Assembly (NCBI GenBank): GCA_018663565.1
Contig: JABJQE010000305.1
Location: 1-5,907, forward strand
Length of the DNA: 5,907 nucleotides
DNA from: Phycisphaerae bacterium
GTDB lineage: Bacteria > Planctomycetota > Phycisphaerae > Phycisphaerales > SM1A02
Direction of reading: 5' to 3'
This document shows positions 1 through 5,907 of the stretch, one piece after another. The position numbers and the translations under genes are program-made. Below the pieces are notes generated by a model. The model had not been told where the DNA came from. It was given only the letters and a program-made list of their open reading frames with translations, and made no database searches. Numbering within the stretch: position 1 is the first letter of the stretch; each line of letters opens with the position of its first letter.

Positions 1-1016
1 AACCAACGCGTCTGAAGTATGACGCTGCCCATCTCAAGATAGAACACGCCGCCGATCAACAGCAATAGGAACTCCTGTCGTATGCAGCAGGCAATGGTCG
101 CGAGCAAGCCACCGAGGGCAAGTGACCCCGTGTCTCCCATAAACACCGAGGCAGGCGCACAGTTGAACCAAAGGAACCCAAGACACGCCCCTGCCATTGC
201 TGCAGCCACGACCGTCAGCTCACTTGAGCCGTCAATCCAGGGGAACAACATGGTCTGCGACCGCTCAGCAGAGCCAGCGATGTAGGCCAGCGCCAAGATG
301 CCAAGGGAGGCAATAGCCACCGTGCCAGGCGCAAGTCCATCCATTCCATCCGTGATATTGACGGCATTACTCGTCCCGGCAATCATCACCGCCACCATCA
401 CAAGAAAGGTCCAGAAGCCAAGAATGATGACGCCATTCTCAAGAACAAGGGTTTCCGTATGGGGTTCATAGGTCCGCTGGAGCGGCAGTACTAATGCGTG
501 GGCGGCATCGTTTGTTCCAGCAAGTACCCAGATGTAGTAGGCGGCCACTAAGCCAATTCCGAATTGAAAGAGCAACTTCTCCCACTTCTTCAGTCCGTCG
601 CGATCGCCTGAGTTACGACTCGACACTGTGAGCTTCAGCCAGTCATCAGCGATGCCAACGCCTGCCAGCCAGATCATGACAAGCATCGAGATGTGGACGT
701 ACTTGTTTTGCAAATCGGCAAGCAGCAATGTGGCAACAAGAATGCCGCCCACAATGAGGATGCCGCCCATCGTGGGGGTGTGCTTCTTAGACCGCATAAG
801 TTGGTTGAGGTCAGCGTGTTCGAACTCTGGCGAATCGCCAATCTTCTTCCGAATCAACCAGTGTATGCTGGGCTTTCCGAAGATCAACACGAAGAAGAAG
901 GCCGTGATGGCGGCCGCGAAGGCACGGAACTCGATTTGATAAAGCACTCGCAGCAGCGAGTAGCCCGCCCACTGCCCGAGCCATTGGTCGCCATATTGAA
1001 GAAGGTTGTACAACAT
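1..1016 (-). CDS. mraY: Phospho-N-acetylmuramoyl-pentapeptide-transferase (MraY), 3' end cut by window edge
   Basis: MraY is an integral membrane enzyme that transfers phospho-MurNAc-pentapeptide from its UDP carrier to undecaprenyl phosphate, forming lipid I. The frame is open from an ATG at 1016 to the left edge, giving 338 residues. Families usually have about 360, so only the C-terminal end is missing, including the expected HHH-containing motif. Visible signatures are PTMGG (residues 81-85), the catalytic Asp pair in GIADDW (D124-D125), NITDGMDGL (220-228) and the third catalytic Asp in MGDTGS (D295). Hydrophobic stretches at about 30-48, 84-101 and 109-121, with more downstream, fit the roughly ten-helix topology. 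The start is chosen because MLYNLL is typical of the family. An in-frame GTG at 1028 would add only four residues and is preceded by a stop. The gene follows murF by 19 bp with no strong Shine-Dalgarno, so it is probably co-transcribed and may be coupled to murF. Confidence 0.97.
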   Translation of the reverse strand, partial: MLYNLLQYGDQWLGQWAGYSLLRVLYQIEFRAFAAAITAFFFVLIFGKPSIHWLIRKKIGDSPEFEHADLNQLMRSKKHTPTMGGILIVGGILVATLLLADLQNKYVHISMLVMIWLAGVGIADDWLKLTVSSRNSGDRDGLKKWEKLLFQFGIGLVAAYYIWVLAGTNDAAHALVLPLQRTYEPHTETLVLENGVIILGFWTFLVMVAVMIAGTSNAVNITDGMDGLAPGTVAIASLGILALAYIAGSAERSQTMLFPWIDGSSELTVVAAAMAGACLGFLWFNCAPASVFMGDTGSLALGGLLATIACCIRQEFLLLLIGGVFYLEMGSVILQTRW

Positions 1017-1035
1017 CCCGCTGAACACTCATCGG

Positions 1036-2403
1036 CTATTCGCCTGCCGACGCTCCTGATTCAAGGCACTCAATCACACGTTCAAGACCAATTCCCCGAG
1101 AGCCCTTGAACAGCACCGTATCGCCGCGAGCAAGACGCGATGCAATCCTCAACATGGCCTGCTCATCAGGCCGAGGCTCAGATGACACTTCGACTCCGAT
1201 CAGGATTTCTGGAAGGACCACGCGTAATGCCTGCATCTCCGGGCCGACTAGGATCACTTCATCCAACTCTATGGTCGAGGCAATATCAGCGAACACCGCC
1301 GCGAGCGCTGCATGATGGGCCACTGATCGCTCACCCAGTTCAAGCATGTCGCCGATTACGACAATCAGCCGGCCGGGATACGGCTGCATTTCGGGCAGCG
1401 TGCGAAGAACAGCAGCCATGGACTCGGGGTTTGCATTCCACGTATCGTCAATGATGGATACACCATTCACCGTGCAGCGAGACATTCGGTGAGCGGATGG
1501 CGTGGCGGCTTCAAGCCCAGCGGCGATTGACTGATCATCAATGCCGATGCGCCTAGCTGCGAGCAAGGCCGCCACAGAGTTCAGAGCGCCATGGGCCCCG
1601 GGCAAGCCAAGCTGCCATCGCCGACCTTCGAACATCATCCACCCCGGCCCCCGGTCCTCAATAGGGTGATCCGCCCGATCAGTGTCGCCGTAGGTCTCCA
1701 AATGTCCTGCACAGGCCGGCGCCGGGAGCGACGAAGCATGCACGATTGCATGGCCCCCAGTAGCAACGGCATTCACGAGTTCATATTTTTCGGCTGCCAC
1801 TGCCTCAAGTGTGCCAAGGCCCGCAAGATGTCCCTCGCCCACGAGGGTCACGACGGCAACATCAGGCTGCAACATTGCCGCGAGCGGCGCAATCTCGCCC
1901 GGGCTGCTCGTGCCCACTTCAGCGACCAATACTTCATCTGATGCCCGTGTCGCCAAAATGGTGAGTGGCACGCCAATTGAATTATTGAACGAACGAGGGC
2001 TCCGAGTCGTGGAGCGTGCGCGGGCACAGATATCGGCGAGTGTGTCCTTCGTCGTGGTCTTCCCTGCTGTTCCTGTAATGGCGACTACTTTGAGTTGCCG
2101 CATGCTTGTGCGCCAAGCGGCCGCCATCAATCCGAGTGCTGCCACCGTGTCAGGCACTACGATTGCTGGAACCTCGCGAGAGACGTTCGTCCCCCGCTCA
2201 ACAAGGACCGCGGACGCCCCAGCCTTGACCGCAGCCTCAAGGTGATCATGACCATCAAAGCGTGCGCCTCGAATGGCGACAAAGAGCTGCCCGTCAAGAT
2301 TCTTGCGTGTATCAGTGCCCACTCCATTGATACGGGTCTGCTCGGCATGCGATGCCTCGCCCCGAGCCATGGCTGTGAGTTCACCAATCGTGGCCATACT
2401 CAT
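1036..2403 (-). CDS. murF: UDP-N-acetylmuramoyl-tripeptide--D-alanyl-D-alanine ligase (MurF)
   Basis: MurF is a cytoplasmic ATP-dependent Mur ligase that adds D-Ala-D-Ala to the UDP-MurNAc-tripeptide, completing the pentapeptide used by MraY. Counting from the ATG at 2403 the protein has 455 residues, normal for the family. The N-terminal substrate-binding domain covers about residues 1-105. The ATP-binding centre begins with the P-loop GTAGKTT (111-117), followed by SFNNSIGVPLT (138-148), EVGTSSPGE (162-170), the likely carbamylated lysine in EKYEL (K206), HGALNSVAALL (271-281) and DDTWNANP (319-326). The C-terminal domain ends with FKGSRGIGLE. The usual AHLE-type stretch reads GHLAG here. 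The ATG at 2403 is preferred because it forms the same 4-base ATGA overlap with murE that recurs along this block. A GTG at 2412 would add three residues and cannot be excluded. The stop is TAG. Confidence 0.96.
   Translation of the reverse strand: MSMATIGELTAMARGEASHAEQTRINGVGTDTRKNLDGQLFVAIRGARFDGHDHLEAAVKAGASAVLVERGTNVSREVPAIVVPDTVAALGLMAAAWRTSMRQLKVVAITGTAGKTTTKDTLADICARARSTTRSPRSFNNSIGVPLTILATRASDEVLVAEVGTSSPGEIAPLAAMLQPDVAVVTLVGEGHLAGLGTLEAVAAEKYELVNAVATGGHAIVHASSLPAPACAGHLETYGDTDRADHPIEDRGPGWMMFEGRRWQLGLPGAHGALNSVAALLAARRIGIDDQSIAAGLEAATPSAHRMSRCTVNGVSIIDDTWNANPESMAAVLRTLPEMQPYPGRLIVVIGDMLELGERSVAHHAALAAVFADIASTIELDEVILVGPEMQALRVVLPEILIGVEVSSEPRPDEQAMLRIASRLARGDTVLFKGSRGIGLERVIECLESGASAGE
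2400..2403 (-). promoter_or_regulatory. ATGA stop/start overlap, murE to murF
   Basis: The TGA of murE overlaps an ATG at 2403, taken here as the murF start. A GGGTGGG-like run lies just upstream but is a poor Shine-Dalgarno. The GTG at 2412 is in the same frame and is the only competing start. Confidence 0.6.
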
Positions 2404-3875
2404 GTTGCCCACCCAGCCTTTTTCAGGGCCTCTGCGGCTACCTTCCGATCATCAAACGGCATGGACTCGGCGCCAATGATCTGCACACGCTCGTGCCCCT
2501 TTCCGGCAATCAGCACGATGTCATGTGGACCAGCCGCCGCAATGGCATCGTAAATGGCTCGCCGACGATCAGGCTCTACCTGCACTCGTTTCGTGTCATC
2601 CGAGGCGACGCCAGTAAGCATGTCCGCCAAGATCGCATCGGGGTCCTCTGTACGCGGATTGTCGGACGTCAACCACACGCGATCAGCGAGTGATGTGGCA
2701 ACTGCAGCCATTCGCGGTCGCTTCGTCTGATCGCGGTCACCTCCGCACCCGACCACCACCAAGAGCATTGCGCCGGGATCGATGATCTCTCGCAGAGACT
2801 TCAAGACAGCCTCAAGCGCGCCGTCGGTATGGGCAAAGTCCACGTACACATGGAGTCTTGCATTCAATCGTTCCAGTCGACCAGGAGGGGCAGCCGCCGA
2901 CTCAAGGCGAGCACATGAATCATCAAAGGCCACGCCAAGTACGCAGGCCGCAGCGAGCACTTGCATTGCGTTCATGACATTATGTACGCCCACAAACGGA
3001 ACACATAAGACACGCTCGCCCCATGGCGAACACAGATTCACGCGAGATCCGCCGGTGTTCGACTCAAGAATTGTTCCGTGCACTTCCCCGCCGTTATGGA
3101 TCGCACATCGAATCACGGAAGCCCGCGTACCGGCCGTCATGTCTTCGCTTGCGGGATCATCCGCATTGACAACAGCCACTGCATCGTGATCAAGATTGTC
3201 GAAGAGCGTTCGCTTCGCGCGAGCGTAGTCTTCCATGGATCCGTGATAATCGAGATGGTCCCCGCTGAGATTCGTAAAGATTGCCGCTGCGTATCGCACG
3301 CCAGCAACCCGCTGCTGGGCCAGCGCGTGACTGCTGACTTCCATCACCGCCCGTGTGCATCCCCCGGCCATTGAATCTGACAACCACATCGCGACCTCAG
3401 ACGCCATAGGCGTGGTGAGCTGTGTGAATTGCCGAGTTCTGCCATCATCTCTGTAGACGCCTCCGAGTAGTCCGCACGCCCCGTCGCCTCCAAGCACTCC
3501 GGCGAGCACTGTGCTGACCGTCGTCTTGCCATTGGTTCCGGTGACGCCAACAACTGCGAGCGACTCGGATGGGTCTCCAGCTAGCCGGTGAGCCAAGACG
3601 GCTCCATCGTAGGCGAGAGCCGAGCTCTGGATCGCTGGCCCCGACGCAACCGAGCAACCGTGCTCGTCGCTCAAGATGACTGCGGCTCCAGAAGCCTCGG
3701 CCGCCGCAATGAATGATCGACCGTCGACTGCTTCCCCGCCGCGAGCAAGGAACACATCCCCGGCTTTCACCTGCCTGCTGTCTTCGACGAGCCGCTTCGG
3801 AACACAATCTGCTGCGCCGCGCAGCGGGCAGCTACTCAACCCCTCAAGCAGAGATCCAAGCGACTGTCTGTTCAC
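2400..3875 (-). CDS. murE: UDP-N-acetylmuramoyl-L-alanyl-D-glutamate--2,6-diaminopimelate ligase (MurE)
   Basis: MurE is the cytoplasmic ATP-dependent ligase that adds the third amino acid to UDP-MurNAc-L-Ala-D-Glu. The 491-residue product is full length. Visible motifs are the P-loop GTNGKTT (113-119), TTP (154-156), MEVSSHAL (178-185), TNLSGDHLDYHG (201-212), the carbamylated-lysine region ARAKRTLF (K221), GCGGDRDQTKRPRM (376-389), DNPRTEDP (405-412) and GKGHE (458-462). DNPR is the known signature of meso-diaminopimelate selectivity (lysine enzymes differ here), so DAP is the predicted substrate. The usual VDYAHTPD motif reads VDFAHTDG. The start is a GTG whose G and TG overlap the queA stop (GTGA). 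No convincing Shine-Dalgarno precedes it, so translation probably depends on coupling to queA. The next in-frame ATG lies near residue 157, past the P-loop, and is excluded. Confidence 0.97.
   Translation of the reverse strand: MNRQSLGSLLEGLSSCPLRGAADCVPKRLVEDSRQVKAGDVFLARGGEAVDGRSFIAAAEASGAAVILSDEHGCSVASGPAIQSSALAYDGAVLAHRLAGDPSESLAVVGVTGTNGKTTVSTVLAGVLGGDGACGLLGGVYRDDGRTRQFTQLTTPMASEVAMWLSDSMAGGCTRAVMEVSSHALAQQRVAGVRYAAAIFTNLSGDHLDYHGSMEDYARAKRTLFDNLDHDAVAVVNADDPASEDMTAGTRASVIRCAIHNGGEVHGTILESNTGGSRVNLCSPWGERVLCVPFVGVHNVMNAMQVLAAACVLGVAFDDSCARLESAAAPPGRLERLNARLHVYVDFAHTDGALEAVLKSLREIIDPGAMLLVVVGCGGDRDQTKRPRMAAVATSLADRVWLTSDNPRTEDPDAILADMLTGVASDDTKRVQVEPDRRRAIYDAIAAAGPHDIVLIAGKGHERVQIIGAESMPFDDRKVAAEALKKAGWAT
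3872..3875 (-). promoter_or_regulatory. GTGA stop/start overlap, queA to murE
   Basis: The queA TGA overlaps a GTG that starts murE. The bases just upstream encode the end of QueA (LVLP) and contain no purine-rich Shine-Dalgarno. With the weak GTG codon, this suggests murE translation depends on ribosomes finishing queA. Confidence 0.65.
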
Positions 3876-4951
3876 GGCAGTACCAACATGGCATCACCAT
3901 AACTGTAGAACCGGTATCGCTCTTCAATGGCGATGCTGTAGATCTCATGGAGCAATTCGAGCCCGGTGAATGCTGCCACGAGCGCGAGCAGTGTGGACCG
4001 CGGCAAGTGAAAATTAGTTAAGAGTCCATCGACCCTGCGGAACACGTGTCCTGGGGCAATGAGCAGGTCCGTGTCGCCGCTAAGCGGCCCTTCAGGCAAT
4101 TCCACAGGCAACGATTCAAGAACGCGGGTTGTTGTGGTTCCGACCGCAATCAGCCGCCCTCCACATGCCGGGCCCCTACGAAGCATCTCAACCGCATCTG
4201 CATCGACACGCCATGACTCAAAGTGCATATCGTGATCTTCAAGACACGCGGCAGTAACCGGGCGGAAGGTGCCCTCTCCCACATCCAATGTGACAGCGGC
4301 CTGTCGCACCCCAATCTCGGCAATGCGAGCATCAATCTCCTGCGTGAAGTGCAAGCCAGCCGTGGGCGCAGCAACTGAACCCATGCGATCGGAACGGGCA
4401 AAAATAGTCCGGTACCACGCCCGATCGACATGCTCGTCAACCACCTCGCCACGGGCCTTTCGGGCTTTGAGAATGTACGGAGGCAGCGGCGTTCTCCCGA
4501 TTTGCGACAACACTGCTTCAGGCGAATCGCACACTTCAACAGCAGCACGCCAGTAGCGACCCTCCCTCGATTTCAGCCGAAGCGTAGCCCGCTCGGACCC
4601 AGCGCCGTTGAGCGTGATCACCTCACCTTCGGTCAGCTTGCCGCCTGCTGTAAGCATGACAGACCAGTCGCCATTGTCATGCGACGAAAGAAATAGTCCC
4701 TCGACGCGGCCGCCTCCACGGGTGCCCTCTGAAGCCCGCTGCCCGATAAGCCGCGCGGCCAACACAGCCGTGTCGTTTCGTACCAGCAGATCAGACGAAC
4801 AAAAGCGTTCTGCCATATCCCGCACTGTCACATGTTCAATCTGCCCCGTTCCACACTGCACAATCATCAGTCGCGCCGTGTCTCGCGGGTCCGCCGGATG
4901 CGTCGCAATGAGATCGGGCGGCAATACATAGTCGAGCAGATCGATATTCAT
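3872..4951 (-). CDS. queA: S-adenosylmethionine:tRNA ribosyltransferase-isomerase (QueA)
   Basis: QueA transfers and isomerises the ribosyl group of S-adenosylmethionine onto 7-aminomethyl-7-deazaguanine at the tRNA wobble position (G34), making epoxyqueuosine in the queuosine pathway. The 359-residue product is full length. Family landmarks are DYVLPPDLIATHPADPRD (7-24), a DLLVRNDTAVLAARL block (54-68), RTPLPPYI (153-160), GSVAAPTAGLHFT (191-203), TLDVGEGTFRPV (221-232), AVGTTTTRVLES (269-280), LTNFHLPRSTLL (311-322) and ERYRFYSYGDAML (344-356). The start ATG at 4951 overlaps the stop of the upstream metallopeptidase-like gene by four bases. The stop overlaps the murE GTG in the same way. 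QueA is not normally part of a cell-wall gene cluster. Its placement directly before murE looks like a lineage-specific arrangement, and nothing in the sequence suggests recent insertion. Confidence 0.97.
   Translation of the reverse strand: MNIDLLDYVLPPDLIATHPADPRDTARLMIVQCGTGQIEHVTVRDMAERFCSSDLLVRNDTAVLAARLIGQRASEGTRGGGRVEGLFLSSHDNGDWSVMLTAGGKLTEGEVITLNGAGSERATLRLKSREGRYWRAAVEVCDSPEAVLSQIGRTPLPPYILKARKARGEVVDEHVDRAWYRTIFARSDRMGSVAAPTAGLHFTQEIDARIAEIGVRQAAVTLDVGEGTFRPVTAACLEDHDMHFESWRVDADAVEMLRRGPACGGRLIAVGTTTTRVLESLPVELPEGPLSGDTDLLIAPGHVFRRVDGLLTNFHLPRSTLLALVAAFTGLELLHEIYSIAIEERYRFYSYGDAMLVLP
4948..4951 (-). promoter_or_regulatory. ATGA stop/start overlap, HEVGHH gene to queA
   Basis: The TGA of the metallopeptidase-like gene overlaps the queA ATG. 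A GAGGT at 4964-4968 lies 12 bases upstream, rather far for an efficient ribosome binding site, so coupling may contribute to queA translation. Confidence 0.7.
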
Positions 4952-5475
4952 GAGATCGTCGCGACCTCAACGCCCTCCGGAAGCCACTGCACGAGTTCAT
5001 GGGGAATGCGTTTGATGCCCCGCCGCACGGCCTTATGCAGCGCATATCGCATTGCTGCATCGCGCCGCGTGCGAACTCGATCGGTCACATTGAACCCCCG
5101 GGCGGTCATCTCTCTGATTGCCCAGTCCCACGCGAGATATTCTTCCATGCACCGCGGCTGGCCGCAATTGAAGCCCATGGCGTGATGCCCGACCTCATGC
5201 AGAAAGACCACGCATGACATGGGGCCGCGTGGGTAGGGCGCCTCAATCATGCGTGTGATCTCTCCTTGCCGATCACGAAGCTCCCAGGCGCAGCCACTGG
5301 TGCTGTTACGCCACTTGTGGATACGAATAGACCAGGTGGCTTTCATTTGATCAACCAACTGATCGTAGCGATCCTGTTGGGCAGTTTGCTTTCGACGCCG
5401 AGTTGGCGAGGCCGCTTGAGCGGGCATCCGGCTTGGTCCACGCAGAAGATCCCACAATGTCCGTGGAAACTTCAT
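4948..5475 (-). CDS. Uncharacterised small protein with zinc-metallopeptidase-like HEVGHH motif
   Basis: I do not recognise a named family for this 175-residue protein. Its main feature is HEVGHH (residues 93-98), which fits the HExxH zinc-binding motif, inside a hydrophobic helix-like stretch (VVFLHEVGHHAMGF). Fourteen to fifteen residues after the second zinc histidine comes MEEYLAWDWA, where E111 or E112 could be the third ligand, as in gluzincin and ImmA/IrrE-like peptidases. Before the motif, residues 47-80 look like beta strands (WSIRIHKW, AWELRD, ITRMIEAP). The N-terminus (about 10-35) is basic and probably disordered. The C-terminal third is rich in Arg and Lys. No signal peptide or membrane segment is evident, so it is probably cytoplasmic. 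The ATG at 5475 is chosen over one 18 codons upstream because it overlaps the fmt stop as ATGA and has a good GGAGG site at 5480-5484. Proteolytic activity is inferred from the motif only. A non-enzymatic metal-binding role is possible. Confidence 0.85.
   Translation of the reverse strand: MKFPRTLWDLLRGPSRMPAQAASPTRRRKQTAQQDRYDQLVDQMKATWSIRIHKWRNSTSGCAWELRDRQGEITRMIEAPYPRGPMSCVVFLHEVGHHAMGFNCGQPRCMEEYLAWDWAIREMTARGFNVTDRVRTRRDAAMRYALHKAVRRGIKRIPHELVQWLPEGVEVATIS
5472..5475 (-). promoter_or_regulatory. ATGA stop/start overlap, fmt to HEVGHH gene
   Basis: The TGA of fmt sits inside the ATG of the next gene. This arrangement is classically linked to termination-reinitiation coupling, so the two proteins are probably made from one transcript in linked amounts. 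Coupling is inferred from the overlap. Confidence 0.75.
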
Positions 5476-5907
5476 GGAGCCTCCGAGAGACATTGCGCTG
5501 GCCAGTCGAACCGGCAACCTCGCGCCCATGTCTCGAATGACATTGGCTTGCCGCCTTCTGGCTGCACGGACAAGAGTTGAATTGCTCCAGATTCACAGCC
5601 CAGTAGACCCGCTTCACTCATGCGTCCGAGCGGCGCTGATTCGGCCGATTCATCGGCTTGAAGCAAGCGAAGCCGGTGTCCGTCAACCCAAACTGTGACG
5701 CCTGGCCAAGGCGAGCAACCGTTGATCAGATTCCGCGCTGTATCCGCACCCGCTGACAACTTGAGTTTCGCCATTGATCTGGAAATCTTTGGGGCAAGCG
5801 TAACGACGCTCTCATCTTGCGAAATGGCCGTTAGCGTGTTGGCCTTATGTTTCTGCAATACGCCACGAATAACAGCAGGTCCGAGATCAGCGAGGTGTTC
5901 ATGAAGT
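5472..5907 (-). CDS. fmt: Methionyl-tRNA formyltransferase (Fmt), C-terminal part, 5' end outside window
   Basis: Fmt formylates Met-tRNA(fMet) from 10-formyl-tetrahydrofolate for translation initiation. The frame is open from the TGA at 5472-5474 to the right edge, giving 144 residues, under half of the usual length of about 310. The catalytic N-terminal domain therefore lies outside the window. The visible part starts with LHEHLADLGP, typical of the end of the catalytic domain, followed by the QDES...APKI linker (residues about 31-42). The C-terminal OB-fold tRNA-binding domain follows, with its PWPGV motif (about 68-72), a DGHRLRLLQA strand pair and the family-typical LLSVQPEGGKPMSFETWARG stretch near the end. 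A TTG at 5858 lies inside this frame but is not the start, because clear family sequence continues upstream of it. The gene overlaps the following one by four bases (ATGA). Confidence 0.93.
   Translation of the reverse strand, partial: LHEHLADLGPAVIRGVLQKHKANTLTAISQDESVVTLAPKISRSMAKLKLSAGADTARNLINGCSPWPGVTVWVDGHRLRLLQADESAESAPLGRMSEAGLLGCESGAIQLLSVQPEGGKPMSFETWARGCRFDWPAQCLSEAP
5480..5484 (-). promoter_or_regulatory. Shine-Dalgarno GGAGG for the HEVGHH protein
   Basis: On the minus strand GGAGG lies 4 bases before the ATG at 5475, inside the last codons of fmt. It is the clearest ribosome binding site in the window. With the ATGA overlap it fixes the start of the small metallopeptidase-like gene, in preference to the ATG at 5529. 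Confidence 0.7.

Noticed and set aside
600..607. GCGATCGC palindrome (HIP1-like)
   Set aside because: Only one copy was noticed, inside mraY coding sequence. It is expected by chance in GC-rich DNA.
811..1032. Minus-strand frame starting at ATG 1032, just after the murF stop
   Set aside because: It overlaps mraY in another frame, and its product has no recognisable features, whereas the mraY frame matches the family throughout.
693..1109. Plus-strand open frame of 138 codons opposite mraY and the end of murF
   Set aside because: It lies opposite two clearly recognised genes, has no family-like motifs and runs across their junction. It is a shadow of GC-rich coding sequence.
2061..2081. MurF P-loop reads GTAGKTT rather than GTNGKTT or GSNGKTT
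   Set aside because: The third position is variable among MurF proteins, and the Gly-Lys-Thr core is intact.
1811..2245. Plus-strand open frame of 144 codons opposite murF
   Set aside because: Low-complexity Ala/Val/Ser/Thr composition, antisense to conserved MurF motifs and without supporting context.
5476..5529. Upstream ATG at 5529 as start of the HEVGHH protein (18 extra residues)
   Set aside because: The ATG at 5475 has an adjacent GGAGG and the ATGA overlap seen at the other junctions. The extra residues would overlap conserved fmt coding sequence.
5856..5858. TTG at 5858 as start of a separate 128-residue gene
   Set aside because: The same frame continues upstream to the window edge with sequence typical of the Fmt catalytic-domain end, so this is an internal leucine codon.

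Overview
The window is a tightly packed, single-strand gene block: every supported gene lies on the minus strand, so transcription runs from the right edge (5907) to the left edge (1). In transcription order it holds the 3' half of fmt (methionyl-tRNA formyltransferase), a small uncharacterised protein with a zinc-metallopeptidase HExxH motif, queA (queuosine biosynthesis), murE, murF and the first ~338 codons of mraY. No RNA gene, mobile element, CRISPR array, convincing promoter or terminator is visible. The only gap between genes is 19 bp, between murF and mraY.

Four consecutive gene junctions (fmt/metallopeptidase-like, metallopeptidase-like/queA, queA/murE, murE/murF) are 4-base overlaps, ATGA or GTGA, in which the stop of one gene lies inside the start of the next. 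This argues for one polycistronic mRNA with translational coupling. Two of these junctions have little or no Shine-Dalgarno sequence.

The last three genes make the peptidoglycan precursor. MurE adds the third residue (predicted meso-diaminopimelate) to UDP-MurNAc-L-Ala-D-Glu. MurF adds D-Ala-D-Ala. MraY moves phospho-MurNAc-pentapeptide onto undecaprenyl phosphate at the membrane, giving lipid I. This murE-murF-mraY order is the core of the bacterial dcw (division and cell wall) cluster. Upstream of murE, however, the usual ftsI/ftsL genes are replaced by translation and tRNA-modification genes (fmt, queA) and the HExxH protein.

The organism is a bacterium with moderately GC-rich DNA that makes DAP-type peptidoglycan. 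The loss of ftsI/ftsL next to murE and the general look of the MraY and MurF sequences suggest a Planctomycetota-type lineage (perhaps Phycisphaerae). This is an inference from remembered family patterns, not a demonstrated placement. The item most worth following up is the small HEVGHH protein, which is translationally locked between fmt and queA.
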